From: an uncultured Sphingomonadaceae bacterium | GTDB taxonomy: Bacteria > Pseudomonadota > Alphaproteobacteria > Sphingomonadales > Sphingomonadaceae | Length of the DNA: 64,000 nt | NCBI GenBank assembly: GCA_947495985.1 | Contig: CANMBD010000001.1 | Location: 806,001-870,000, forward strand | Direction of reading: 5' to 3' | Shown here: positions 55,740 to 64,000 of the stretch, piece after piece | Numbering within the stretch: position 1 is the stretch's first letter | Layout: each line of letters begins with the position of its first letter | Notes under the pieces: model-generated | The model's input: the letters and a program-made list of their open reading frames with translations, nothing else | The model's database searches: none | What the model was told of the DNA's origin: nothing | Program-made: the position numbers and the translations under genes

Positions 55740-55764
55740 GTCCGCTTTGGCGCCCATAGCGGAC
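55740..55764. repeat. palindrome downstream of topA, possible dispersed element
   Basis: GTCCGCT at 55740 and AGCGGAC at 55758 form a perfect 7-bp stem with an 11-base loop. I recall similar GTCCGCTTT...AGCGGAC palindromes scattered through sphingomonad intergenic regions, but only this one was seen here. It sits between topA and the GFA gene. Confidence 0.4.
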
Positions 55765-55814
55765 GCTAGCAGAGCAGTTCACTTACAACCTTCTCGTTGC
55801 CGGCAAGGGCTGCT

Positions 55815-58388
55815 CTACTCCGCTTTGGCTTTCGCTGTCGCTTTCTTTGCCGCAGGTTTCTTTTTCGCCGCAGGCTTCTTCTTGGCTGCCGCCTTCTTTT
55901 TAGGCGCTGCCTTCTTTTTGCGTTTCTTCGCCGGCCCCTTCGCCGCGCGGTCATCGATCAATTGCGCAGCTTCTTCCAGTGTTAGCTGGTCCTTATCCAC
56001 CGTCTTGGGCAGCGACGCGTTGGTCGTGCCATCGGTGACATAAGGGCCATAGCGGCCGTCCATCAGCTTGATTTCTTCTTCGGTACGCGGATGTTTGCCC
56101 ATGACTTTCAGTGGCTCGGCACCGCGGCGGCCGCCTTTACCGTTTTTCGCGGCATCGGCGAGCTTGGCAACCGCCGCGTTCATGCCGATTTCGAACACTT
56201 CCATTGTGTTTTCCAGGCGCGCGGATTTGCCGTCATGGCTCAAATAGGGGCCATAGCGGCCTATCTGCGCGTTAACCTCTTTGCCAGTCTCCGGATGCAT
56301 GCCGACTTCGCGTGGCAGGGAGAGCAATTTTAGTGCCCATTCGAGGCCAAAATCTTCTGCCGGTACATCTTTCGGGATGGAAGAACGTTTCGCTTCCTTG
56401 CCCTCGCCGCGCTGGACATAGGGGCCAAAGCGACCGACCATCTTGGTGACTTTTTCATCCGTATCCGGATCAACACCCAAATCTTCCGGACCTTCATCCG
56501 CATCGGCATTGGCACCGCCACCTTGGGCAAAGCGCCGGGTGAACTTGCATTCGGGATAGTTGGAACAGGCGACAAAGGCACCAAAGCGGCCACCGCGAAG
56601 GGCCAGTTTGCCTTCATTACAACGCGGACACAGGCGCGGATCGCTGCCGTCTTCTTTTTCCGGGAACAGATAGGGCTCAAGGAATTTATCGAGTTCTGCC
56701 GTGACTTCGGACGGCAGTTTTTCCATGACTTCGGCCGTCTTGGGCTTGAAATCATGCCAAAAGGCTTCGAGAATCTTCTGCCATTCTGCACGACCGCCAC
56801 TGACCTCGTCCAGCTCATCCTCAAGCTCTGCCGTATATTCATAAGCGACATAGCGTTGGAAAAATCTTTCCAGAAAACCTGTTAAGAGACGTCCACTTTC
56901 CTCTGCAAAGAAACGATTTCCTTCGGTCCGAACATAGGCGCGATCTTTGAGTGTTTTGATGATCGAGGCATAGGTGGAAGGCCGGCCAATGCCGAGTTCT
57001 TCCATCTTCTTGACCAGACTGGCTTCGCTATAACGCGGTGGTGGCTGAGTAAAATGCTGATTGGCTTCGACAGACTTTTTCGCCGGACTGTCGCCTTTGG
57101 ACATAGCCGGCAACAAGCCGCCATTTTCATCTTTGCTGTCGTCGCGGCCCTCTTCGTAAAGTGCCATAAAGCCAGGAAATTTCACAACCTGCCCGGTTGC
57201 CCGCAGACCGGTCTGACCGGTACCGTCGAGCATGTCGATCGTCGTGCGTTCCAGACGTGCGGCGGCCATCTGGCTGGCCATAGCGCGTTTCAGGATCAGG
57301 CTGTAAAGCTTCGCATGATCACCGCTGCCCATAGTGTCGCGGGTAAAGCTGGTTGGACGGATGGCCTCATGGGCCTCCTGCGCATTTTTGGCTTTGGACT
57401 TATAGATACGTGGCTTGTCCGGGACATAGCTGGCGTCATAGCGGTCGGAAATCGCCTTGCGCGCGGCAGAAATGGCGCTGTCATCCATTTGCACGCCATC
57501 GGTACGCATATAGGTAATGGCTCCATCTTCATAAAGCTGCTGGGCGATCCGCATCGTGTGACTGGCCGAATAGCCTAGTTTACGCGCTGCTTCCTGTTGC
57601 AAGGTCGAGGTTGTAAACGGCGGCGGCGGATTGCGGGTAAGCGGCTTGGTCTCAACCGTTTCAATCGTGAACAGGCCGTTTTCAACCGCTGTTTTGGCAA
57701 CAGTTGCTTCGGCCTCGTTGGACATATCCATCTTGCCAAGCTTTTTGCCTTGATGAATAGTCAGACGGGCTTCAAAAGCCTGACCGCCCTGCTCCATCTG
57801 TGATGTAACCGACCAATATTCTTGGGGATTAAAGACCTCGATTTCGCGCTCGCGCTCGACAATTAAACGCAGTGCGACCGACTGGACGCGACCAGCGGAT
57901 TTGGCACCGGGTAACTTACGCCACAATACGGGCGATAGCGTGAAACCGACAAGATAGTCCAATGCGCGGCGGGCACGGTAAGCGTCGATCAGATCATCAT
58001 CCAATGTCCGTGGATGGGCCATGGCCTCGGTAACCGCCGATTTCGTAATCGCGTTAAATGTGACGCGGTCGACTTTTTCAGGCAGCGCCTTTTTCTTCTT
58101 CAGAACCTCAAGCACATGCCAGCTAATCGCTTCCCCTTCCCTATCAGGGTCGGTCGCGAGAACGAGGCGGGTCGCCTTTTTGGATTCGTCGGTAATCGCT
58201 TTCAGCTGCTTGGTCTTGTCCGAATAAGGCTGCCAGACCATTGAAAAACCATCATCTGGGTCAACCGAGCCGTCTTTGGGCGGCAAGTCGCGGATATGGC
58301 CGTAAGAAGCCAGTACCTTGAAATCCGAACCCAAATATTTTTCGATTGTTTTCGCTTTGGCGGGTGACTCAACGATTACTAATTGCAT
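55815..58388 (-). CDS. topA: DNA topoisomerase I
   Basis: Relaxes negative supercoils, 857 aa. Toprim domain at the N-terminus (IVESPAKAKTIEKYLG, DPDREGEAI), catalytic Tyr in AITYMRTDGV, one four-cysteine zinc motif (CPRCNEGKL...CSNYPEC), then several short topoisomerase C-terminal modules (RFGPYVQRG, RYGPYLSHD, RYGPYVTDG). The last 35 residues are almost all Lys, Ala and Pro (KKRKKKAAPKKKAAAKKK), likely a DNA-binding tail. dprA lies 111 bases upstream. Confidence 0.96.
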   Translation of the reverse strand: MQLVIVESPAKAKTIEKYLGSDFKVLASYGHIRDLPPKDGSVDPDDGFSMVWQPYSDKTKQLKAITDESKKATRLVLATDPDREGEAISWHVLEVLKKKKALPEKVDRVTFNAITKSAVTEAMAHPRTLDDDLIDAYRARRALDYLVGFTLSPVLWRKLPGAKSAGRVQSVALRLIVEREREIEVFNPQEYWSVTSQMEQGGQAFEARLTIHQGKKLGKMDMSNEAEATVAKTAVENGLFTIETVETKPLTRNPPPPFTTSTLQQEAARKLGYSASHTMRIAQQLYEDGAITYMRTDGVQMDDSAISAARKAISDRYDASYVPDKPRIYKSKAKNAQEAHEAIRPTSFTRDTMGSGDHAKLYSLILKRAMASQMAAARLERTTIDMLDGTGQTGLRATGQVVKFPGFMALYEEGRDDSKDENGGLLPAMSKGDSPAKKSVEANQHFTQPPPRYSEASLVKKMEELGIGRPSTYASIIKTLKDRAYVRTEGNRFFAEESGRLLTGFLERFFQRYVAYEYTAELEDELDEVSGGRAEWQKILEAFWHDFKPKTAEVMEKLPSEVTAELDKFLEPYLFPEKEDGSDPRLCPRCNEGKLALRGGRFGAFVACSNYPECKFTRRFAQGGGANADADEGPEDLGVDPDTDEKVTKMVGRFGPYVQRGEGKEAKRSSIPKDVPAEDFGLEWALKLLSLPREVGMHPETGKEVNAQIGRYGPYLSHDGKSARLENTMEVFEIGMNAAVAKLADAAKNGKGGRRGAEPLKVMGKHPRTEEEIKLMDGRYGPYVTDGTTNASLPKTVDKDQLTLEEAAQLIDDRAAKGPAKKRKKKAAPKKKAAAKKKPAAKKKPAAKKATAKAKAE

Positions 58389-58499
58389 ATTTTCCGATTT
58401 TCATTTGTCTCACGTATACGCGCGAGGCTGTTGCACAGGTTAGACGTTCGTCAAGCCCTTGATCGACGAAAATGCCATTTAGCCGAATTTTGAAGGATT

Positions 58500-59612
58500 T
58501 CAACTAGGCAAACTTACTCGGGCACCTGCATGGCGGATCAATCGACCCGCTAGCTCAAGCTCTAGCAAAATCATCTGTACCGACGAAGCGCATAGGCCCG
58601 ATTGCCGGACCAGCTCATCCACTGATACCGGCGTCATGCTCAGCAAATCGGTAAGAGCCTGCCGTGCCGTGTCATCAATGTCTTCAGGCGGTGTTTCCCT
58701 GAACTTCGGCTCGTTACCTATGTTTTCAAACAGATTATGGGGTATGTTTGCGCCGGCTGCCTGATCATCAAAATGGCTGATGAGTTCCAGAACATCTTCG
58801 GCCGACTGGATCAGTATGGCGCCCTCGCGGATCAGACCGTTGCAGCCGCGCGAGCGCGGATCAAGCGGCGATCCGGGGACAGCCATGACATGGCGTCCCG
58901 CCTCCGATGCCAGACGCGCTGTAATCAAGGAACCGGACTTGGGCGCGGCTTCAACAACCACCGTGCCTCTTGTCAACCCGGCGATGATGCGGTTACGATA
59001 GGGAAAATGCCTTGCCTTTGGTTCGGTACCGGGCGTTTGTTCGGCAATCAGCAGGCCATCTCGCGCGATCTGTTGTTGCAGCCCTTCGTTTTCGGGCGGA
59101 TAATGAACATCTATCCCGCCAGCGATGACCGCAACGGCCGATTTGGCAAGCGACCCCTGGTGTGCCGCGGTGTCTATTCCCCTCGCTAGACCGGAAACCA
59201 CTGTTATGCCTTCCGACATAAGGGTGTTCGAAAGGTCTCTGGCAAAGCGGCATGCGGCGGCAGAGGCATTGCGGGCACCGACTATTGCTACGGTGGGATG
59301 ACTGAGCAGGGAGAGGTTACCACGGTAAATCAGTGAGGGTGGCGCGTTGCTCAGTTCCGCAAGCAGATGGGGATAATCGGGATCGCCCAGGAACAGATAG
59401 TGCGCGCCGAGCTTTTGGACCCTGTCCATCTCGTGCTTGACAGCGTCCCGATCAGCAAGGCGCGGCGCCCTGCCCCCACCCCGCGCTGCCAGTTCGGGGA
59501 TCATCTCCAGCGCCTTTGTGGCTGAGCCATAGCGGTGGATCAACTGAACATAGCTGACCGGGCCGATATTGGCGGATCGAATCAGCCGCAGCCGATCAAA
59601 ATCGTCATTCAT
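58500..59612 (-). CDS. dprA: DNA processing protein DprA
   Basis: Loads RecA on incoming single-stranded DNA during transformation, 370 aa. SAM-like N-terminal domain (LRLIRSANIGPVSYVQL), Rossmann domain with VGARNASAAACRFA and SGLARGIDTAAHQGSL, and a C-terminal winged helix (VDELVRQSGLCASSVQMIL). No competence pilus genes are in the window. plsY ends at 59642, 29 bases upstream of this start. Confidence 0.95.
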   Translation of the reverse strand: MNDDFDRLRLIRSANIGPVSYVQLIHRYGSATKALEMIPELAARGGGRAPRLADRDAVKHEMDRVQKLGAHYLFLGDPDYPHLLAELSNAPPSLIYRGNLSLLSHPTVAIVGARNASAAACRFARDLSNTLMSEGITVVSGLARGIDTAAHQGSLAKSAVAVIAGGIDVHYPPENEGLQQQIARDGLLIAEQTPGTEPKARHFPYRNRIIAGLTRGTVVVEAAPKSGSLITARLASEAGRHVMAVPGSPLDPRSRGCNGLIREGAILIQSAEDVLELISHFDDQAAGANIPHNLFENIGNEPKFRETPPEDIDDTARQALTDLLSMTPVSVDELVRQSGLCASSVQMILLELELAGRLIRHAGARVSLPS

Positions 59613-59641
59613 CTTGCATACCGTGTAACGGTTAGGGGAAG

Positions 59642-60235
59642 TCAGGAGGCTCCGACTTTGGGTTCTTCGCCTGCCAATAGTCGCTCGACATTAGCGCGAT
59701 GCTTCCAGATTACAAGTAAAGCGAAACCTATAAACATCGGGGTCCATGAATAATGGGCGGTTATTACAGCCGCTATAGGGACCGAAACTGACGCCAGCAT
59801 GCCGCTGACAGAAGAATAGCGCAAGATTACTAAGGACGCGATCCATGTAACGGCAAACACTATGCCCAATATAGGGTCCAATGCGGCAACAATGCCCAGC
59901 AGGGTCGCAACGCCTTTGCCTCCTTTGAATTTCAGCCAGACCGGGTAGAGATGTCCCAAAAATGCACCCATTCCGGCCAATACGCCCAATCCGTCCGAAA
60001 AACTGGCCGCAATCAGCACTGCCGCGGCCCCTTTGCCAACATCCAGCAACAGCGTCAGCGCCGCAATCGCCTTGTTACCAGTCCGTAAAACATTGGTCGC
60101 ACCAATATTCCCCGACCCAATCGTCCGAAGATCTCCGCCACCCGTTAACTGTGTTAACAGCAGGCCAAAGGGTATTGATCCCAGCATATAACCGAAGAAA
60201 ACAGCCAAAATTGGTTCAATCCACATGGATTGCAT
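59642..60235 (-). CDS. plsY: acyl-phosphate:glycerol-3-phosphate acyltransferase
   Basis: Inner-membrane enzyme making lysophosphatidate, 197 aa from ATG 60235 (a second ATG lies nine bases on). Five or more membrane segments. Conserved motifs: GSIPFGLLL (1), GSGNIGATNVLRTG (2, acyl-phosphate/G3P site), FKGGKGVATLLG (3). The open frame upstream of 60235 is not similar to the family. The plsY-dprA-topA order is common in alphaproteobacteria. Confidence 0.94.
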   Translation of the reverse strand: MQSMWIEPILAVFFGYMLGSIPFGLLLTQLTGGGDLRTIGSGNIGATNVLRTGNKAIAALTLLLDVGKGAAAVLIAASFSDGLGVLAGMGAFLGHLYPVWLKFKGGKGVATLLGIVAALDPILGIVFAVTWIASLVILRYSSVSGMLASVSVPIAAVITAHYSWTPMFIGFALLVIWKHRANVERLLAGEEPKVGAS

Positions 60236-60383
60236 CGTACCAAATCCCCTTTGATTTCCGAGGGCTATCTGTAAGAAAGCCTTTGAGCAAGGCTTTTGCG
60301 TTGTAAAAACAGGTAAGATCAACCAGTTGTAAGATCAGTCGAAGCGGTTGAAGAACGCGTTTACCTTAGTTAGGGGCCGAATA

Positions 60384-61196
60384 ATGACAGGCAATCAAGC
60401 AAACATGGCCGGCCCACTTCTATTCTTCGATACCGGTATAGGAGGATTGTCGGTCCTTCGCGAGACAAAGAAATTGTTGCCCACAGCACCGATCATCTAT
60501 GCCGCTGACTATGCAGGCATGCCATATGGCATGAAATCCGAAGACGAGCTTTCTACGAGAATACCTCTTTTGCTTGGCCGGCTTGTTGAACGCTACAAAC
60601 CGCAATTGGTCACAATCGCTTGCAACACTGCATCCACCATCGCGCTTGATGTGGTTCGATCTGTCCTGGACATTCCGGTCGTGGGAACGGTCCCTGCGAT
60701 AAAGCCGGCCAGCCAAATGACGAAAACAGGAGTTATTGGCCTACTCGGCACGCGCGCTACGATTCGTCAGCCCTATGTCGATCGTTTGGCCTCAGAATTT
60801 GCAGCTGACAAAAAATTGATACGATTTGGCGCCTCTGATCTGGTGCATGCCGCTGAAGCAAAACTGCGCGGTGAGATACCCGATAACACTGTTATTGAAG
60901 CCGCGGTTGCGGGTCTGATCGAACAACAGGATGGCGAAAAGATAGATACGGTCATTTTAGCCTGCACTCACTTTCCATTGGTGCAAGCAGAATTGCAAAA
61001 ATCTTTTGTAAGAGACATTCAATTTATCGATGGTTCACAAGGAATTGCGAGACGAATTGCATATCTTAGCCGCGGCGTCCGTTGGCCAGAAACCTCTGAA
61101 AACGGTGTGTTTGTGACGACTGGTGATTTGGAGAAATTGCCGCCTTATCAAAATAGCTTGGATGAATTTGGGCTCACAAAACTGGAAGCCTTATAG
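60384..61196 (+). CDS. murI: glutamate racemase
   Basis: Makes D-glutamate for peptidoglycan, 270 aa from ATG 60384, which has AGGGG upstream; a TTG at 60348 is less likely. Substrate-site DTGIGGLSVL, first catalytic Cys in IACNTAST, second in ILACTHFPLV. Divergent from plsY; followed by a clear terminator. Confidence 0.93.
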   Translation: MTGNQANMAGPLLFFDTGIGGLSVLRETKKLLPTAPIIYAADYAGMPYGMKSEDELSTRIPLLLGRLVERYKPQLVTIACNTASTIALDVVRSVLDIPVVGTVPAIKPASQMTKTGVIGLLGTRATIRQPYVDRLASEFAADKKLIRFGASDLVHAAEAKLRGEIPDNTVIEAAVAGLIEQQDGEKIDTVILACTHFPLVQAELQKSFVRDIQFIDGSQGIARRIAYLSRGVRWPETSENGVFVTTGDLEKLPPYQNSLDEFGLTKLEAL

Positions 61197-61238
61197 CGAA
61201 ATAGCTTATTGCGAATGGTTCGCGCTGGAAATTCGTTG

Positions 61239-61262
61239 AAAAGGCCGTTATTGGGCTTTTTT
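61239..61262 (+). terminator. intrinsic terminator after murI
   Basis: AAAAGGCC at 61239 pairs with GGCTTTTT (61254-61261, one G-T pair) around a 7-base loop and runs into a T-tract. It lies 42 bases past the murI stop and isolates murI from hemA. Confidence 0.6.
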
Positions 61263-61305
61263 GAGGGATCGCTTGATAGAAAAATGACACAGGAAATGGT
61301 GTAAA

Positions 61306-62520
61306 GTGAACTACGATAAGGTTTTTTCTCAAGCGATTGATCGCCTTCATAGTGAAGGCCGCTATCGTGTTTTTATCGATATATTACGAAACAAAGGGAC
61401 CTTTCCCAACGCGCGCTGCTTCGCGCATCATAATGGCCCAAAACCGGTTACTGTCTGGTGCTCTAACGACTACCTGGCAATGGGTCAGCACCCGGATGTC
61501 ATCTCCGCAATGGAGGAAGCCTTGCATGATGTGGGCGCGGGTTCAGGCGGCACTCGCAACATAGGTGGCAATACGCACTATCATGTTCAGCTGGAAAGCG
61601 AGTTGGCTGATTTGCATGGAAAATCTGGTGCGCTGCTCTTCACATCCGGTTATGTTTCAAACGAAGCCACTCTGTCGACGCTGACCAAAATTCTGCCAGG
61701 TTGTATTATTTTCTCTGACGAATTGAACCATGCATCGATGATTGCGGGTATCAAGAATAGCGGCTGTGAGAAACGCGTGTTCCGTCACAACGATCTGGAA
61801 CACCTTGAGGAGCTGTTGGCTGCGGAAGATCCTGATGCTCCCAAATTGATCGCTTTTGAAAGCATCTATTCCATGGATGGCGATGTAGCACCGTTACATG
61901 CTATCTGTGATCTGGCTGACAAGTACAATGCACTAACCTATTGCGATGAAGTCCATGCTGTAGGCATGTACGGAAACCATGGCGGCGGTATTTCAGAGCG
62001 AGACGGAGCCGCAGATCGTATTACAATTATCGAAGGTACGCTGGCTAAGGCAGTGGGTGTGATGGGTGGTTACATCACCGCCGATCAAAAGATTATCGAT
62101 GTAATCCGTTCCTACGCACCGGGCTTTATTTTCACTACCAGCCTGTCACCGGTTCTTGTTGCAGGCGCCTTGGCAAGTGTGCGGCATTTGAAAAAATCAA
62201 ATACGGAGCGTGATGGCCAGCAGGTGGCGGCGCAATTGCTGAAAACTATGTTCTCTGACGCGGGTCTACCTGTCATGGACTCTACCACTCACATAGTTCC
62301 GCTGTTGGTTGGTGATCCAGTCAAAGCCAAGAAGATCAGCGACATCTTGTTGGCTGAATATGGTGTTTATGTTCAACCCATCAATTATCCGACGGTTCCA
62401 AGAGGCTTGGAGCGCTTGCGCTTTACGCCTGGCCCGGTCCACACTGAAGAAATGATGGCCGAGCTTACCAAGGCTCTGGTTGAAATCTGGGGCAGAATGG
62501 AATTGCAACTCGCAGCCTGA
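61306..62520 (+). CDS. hemA: 5-aminolevulinate synthase
   Basis: Condenses glycine and succinyl-CoA to 5-aminolevulinate, 404 aa; the C4 (Shemin) route is an alphaproteobacterial trait. Start is GTG 61306, where the conserved [20 protein letters not shown] begins. PLP-lysine is in [13 protein letters not shown]; glycine-site [11 protein letters not shown] and acceptor [11 protein letters not shown] are present. Succinyl-CoA from the propionate pathway is one possible source of substrate. Confidence 0.95.
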   Translation: MNYDKVFSQAIDRLHSEGRYRVFIDILRNKGTFPNARCFAHHNGPKPVTVWCSNDYLAMGQHPDVISAMEEALHDVGAGSGGTRNIGGNTHYHVQLESELADLHGKSGALLFTSGYVSNEATLSTLTKILPGCIIFSDELNHASMIAGIKNSGCEKRVFRHNDLEHLEELLAAEDPDAPKLIAFESIYSMDGDVAPLHAICDLADKYNALTYCDEVHAVGMYGNHGGGISERDGAADRITIIEGTLAKAVGVMGGYITADQKIIDVIRSYAPGFIFTTSLSPVLVAGALASVRHLKKSNTERDGQQVAAQLLKTMFSDAGLPVMDSTTHIVPLLVGDPVKAKKISDILLAEYGVYVQPINYPTVPRGLERLRFTPGPVHTEEMMAELTKALVEIWGRMELQLAA

Positions 62521-62560
62521 TTGCGTTTCGCTGGAACTTTTTGGAATTTCGACGCTATAG

Positions 62561-63565
62561 ATGGGTATGGCCCAGTCATCCCATTGGATAGAACCTCATC
62601 CCCACGGCATCTACATCAAACCCGCAGACGCGTGGATTGATCCTTCCCGCGCGGTTTCACGTGCGTTGGTCACGCACGGCCATGCTGATCATGCGCGTGG
62701 CGGTCATGGAAAGGTTTGGGCTACCCCAGAGACTCTGGCAATCATGAACCTCCGTTATGGCACCAACGTAGGCCAGCCAGTTTCATATGGCGAAGGAATT
62801 GAGCTGGGCGGCGTTAAGATAAGTTACCATTCTGCAGGACATGTTCTGGGGTCCGCGCAAATATTGATGGAGTATCAAGGTGAGCGGGTTGTTGCGACCG
62901 GAGACTATAAACGTCGAGCAGATCCGACCTGCGCTTCTTTCGAGGTAATACCCTGTGATATTTTCATTACCGAGGCCACATTTGGACTCCCTGTTTTTAA
63001 GCATCCAAGCACAGATATAGAAATCCAGAAATTACTGTCTGCAAAGGAAGCTCATCCTGGGCGTTGCATACTCGTTGGCGCATATGCCTTGGGAAAGGCG
63101 CAGCGGGTCATTGGGGAGTTAAGAGCCGCAGGATATCATGAACCCATCTATTTGCATGGTGCCCTGGAAAAGATGTGTGAGCTTTACGGGGAGCTTGGCG
63201 TAGATCTAGGAGACATTCAGCCGGTCATGGAAACCGAAAAAGAAGTCATGCGCGGACAGATAATACTCGCTCCGCCTTCTGCTCTTAACGACCGCTGGAG
63301 CCGCCGGTTACCGGATCCGGTAACTGCTATGGCGTCTGGTTGGATGCGCGTCCGGCAACGGGCCCGCCAACGAAATGTTGAGCTACCCATCATCATGTCA
63401 GATCATGCCGATTGGGATGAACTGACCCAGACTATCAAAGATGTATCTCCTACTGAAACTTGGGTGACACATGGCCGTGAAGATGCACTGGTCCACTGGT
63501 GTGCCCTGAACCAGATCAAGGCAAAAGCATTGGAGCTCGTGGGCCGCGAAGAGGAAGATGACTGA
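62561..63565 (+). CDS. ligase-associated DNA exonuclease (metallo-beta-lactamase fold)
   Basis: 334 aa. The metal motif is HGHADHARGGHG, with later HSAGHVLGS and GDYKRRADPT, as in the TIGR04122 'ligase-associated DNA exonuclease' family (SNM1/CPSF-like). It lies four bases before the ATP-dependent DNA ligase gene, the usual bacterial partnership that often also includes a DEXH helicase and a metallophosphoesterase. ATG 62561 is used; ATG 62567 is nearly equal. Confidence 0.9.
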   Translation: MGMAQSSHWIEPHPHGIYIKPADAWIDPSRAVSRALVTHGHADHARGGHGKVWATPETLAIMNLRYGTNVGQPVSYGEGIELGGVKISYHSAGHVLGSAQILMEYQGERVVATGDYKRRADPTCASFEVIPCDIFITEATFGLPVFKHPSTDIEIQKLLSAKEAHPGRCILVGAYALGKAQRVIGELRAAGYHEPIYLHGALEKMCELYGELGVDLGDIQPVMETEKEVMRGQIILAPPSALNDRWSRRLPDPVTAMASGWMRVRQRARQRNVELPIIMSDHADWDELTQTIKDVSPTETWVTHGREDALVHWCALNQIKAKALELVGREEEDD

Positions 63566-63568
63566 CAC

Positions 63569-64000
63569 ATGCAGGATTTCTCAAACCTCCTTGATCGGCT
63601 CATCTATACGCGGTCCCGCAACGACAAGCTGGGTTTGATTAGCGCTTATCTGAAAGAGGCACCTGACCCTGATCGTGGTTGGGTATTGGCGGCATTAACC
63701 GGCGAGCTGGACTTCCCGACTGTCAAAGCTTCTGCCGTCCGCAATATGGCAATGGAACGTGTCGATGAAACGCTGTTTCGATTAAGTCGTGATTTTGTTG
63801 GAGATACTGCAGAAACAGTGGCTCTTATCTGGCCTGAGCAGATTGATAAATCGGCAGTCGGGATACCGACTGTAGGCGAAATTGTGGACGAATTGGCTTC
63901 CGTCAGCCGGTCCGACGCACCGATATTGCTCGCTAATTTCATGGATAGGATGGGTTCCAATGAACGTTATGCGTTGCTGAAACTGGCAACCGGCGGCATG
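63569..64000 (+). CDS. ATP-dependent DNA ligase, N-terminal part, cut by window edge
   Basis: 144 codons open to the right edge. The N-terminal domain (FSNLLDRLIYTRSRNDKLGL, AYLKEAPDPDRGWVLAALTG) is the helical region of the bacterial ATP-dependent ligase family TIGR04120; the nucleotidyl-transferase core with its KxDG lysine is beyond the window. Its position just after the ligase-associated exonuclease supports the call. Confidence 0.88.
   Translation, partial: MQDFSNLLDRLIYTRSRNDKLGLISAYLKEAPDPDRGWVLAALTGELDFPTVKASAVRNMAMERVDETLFRLSRDFVGDTAETVALIWPEQIDKSAVGIPTVGEIVDELASVSRSDAPILLANFMDRMGSNERYALLKLATGGM

Noticed and set aside
55591..55814. Small genes in the gap between the GFA gene and topA
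   Set aside because: Short open frames there lack ribosome sites and cover the palindrome and antisense of the Lys-rich topA end.

Overview
The window reads as a chromosomal stretch of an alphaproteobacterium, most likely a sphingomonad (Sphingomonadales; a marine Sphingorhabdus/Parasphingorhabdus-like organism is my best guess, not proven). Reasons: the dusB-ntrB-ntrC-ntrY-ntrX-hfq-hflX order, an Hfq made of two fused Sm domains, a C4-pathway HemA, PhaR, and moderate GC with many short ATGA/TTGA gene overlaps. Almost all genes are chromosomal housekeeping genes; there is no phage, IS element, integrase or CRISPR array. No stretch longer than 300 bases lacks a gene; the longest gap (26855-27149) is filled with palindromic repeats.

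Layout. 1-8988 (+): tRNA modification gene dusB (5' cut), the two nitrogen-type two-component systems NtrBC and NtrYX, tandem-domain Hfq and the GTPase HflX. 8985-14199: mazG, a serine hydrolase, a nitroreductase, two small unknown genes, a membrane-bound retropepsin-like protease. 13360-21522 (-): a long compact run of a PhnP-like hydrolase, TatD, MetG, HolB, Tmk, D,D-carboxypeptidase, RlpA and an MltB-type transglycosylase (DNA metabolism followed by cell-wall enzymes). tRNA-Ser(UGA) sits at 21710. 21836-26421 (-): a methyltransferase, two small secreted proteins and a tight three-gene operon of a secreted amidohydrolase, a class IV aminotransferase and a sulfotransferase-like protein. 26339-27149: a DUF559 nuclease gene bracketed by inverted copies of a structured palindromic repeat, followed by two more copies. 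27150-29916 (-): lpdA and pdhC with a decayed repeat between them. 30066-36878: universal stress protein, peroxiredoxin-like protein, RNase R, an archaeal/eukaryal-type prolyl-tRNA synthetase, PhaR and alanine racemase. 36897-47467 (-): a transporter plus a nearly complete propionyl-CoA to succinyl-CoA pathway (PccA, BioB, methylmalonyl-CoA mutase, enoyl-CoA hydratase, epimerase, DUF808 protein, PccB). 47607-50465 (-): glutathione reductase and Pgi. 50623-52980 (+): lepB-rnc-era. 53010-55120: a divergent diguanylate cyclase and tandem PilZ protein. 55198-60235 (-): GFA-family protein, TopA, DprA, PlsY. 60384-64000 (+): MurI, HemA, and a ligase-associated exonuclease with the start of its ATP-dependent DNA ligase.

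How it fits together: the ntr/hfq block couples nitrogen or redox sensing to RNA-level control; the propionate block carries its own biotin synthase, which supplies the cofactor of PccA; the DGC/PilZ pair looks like a self-contained c-di-GMP maker and reader. The least explained parts are the DUF559-repeat unit at 26441-26939 and the amidohydrolase-aminotransferase-sulfotransferase operon at 23503-26421.
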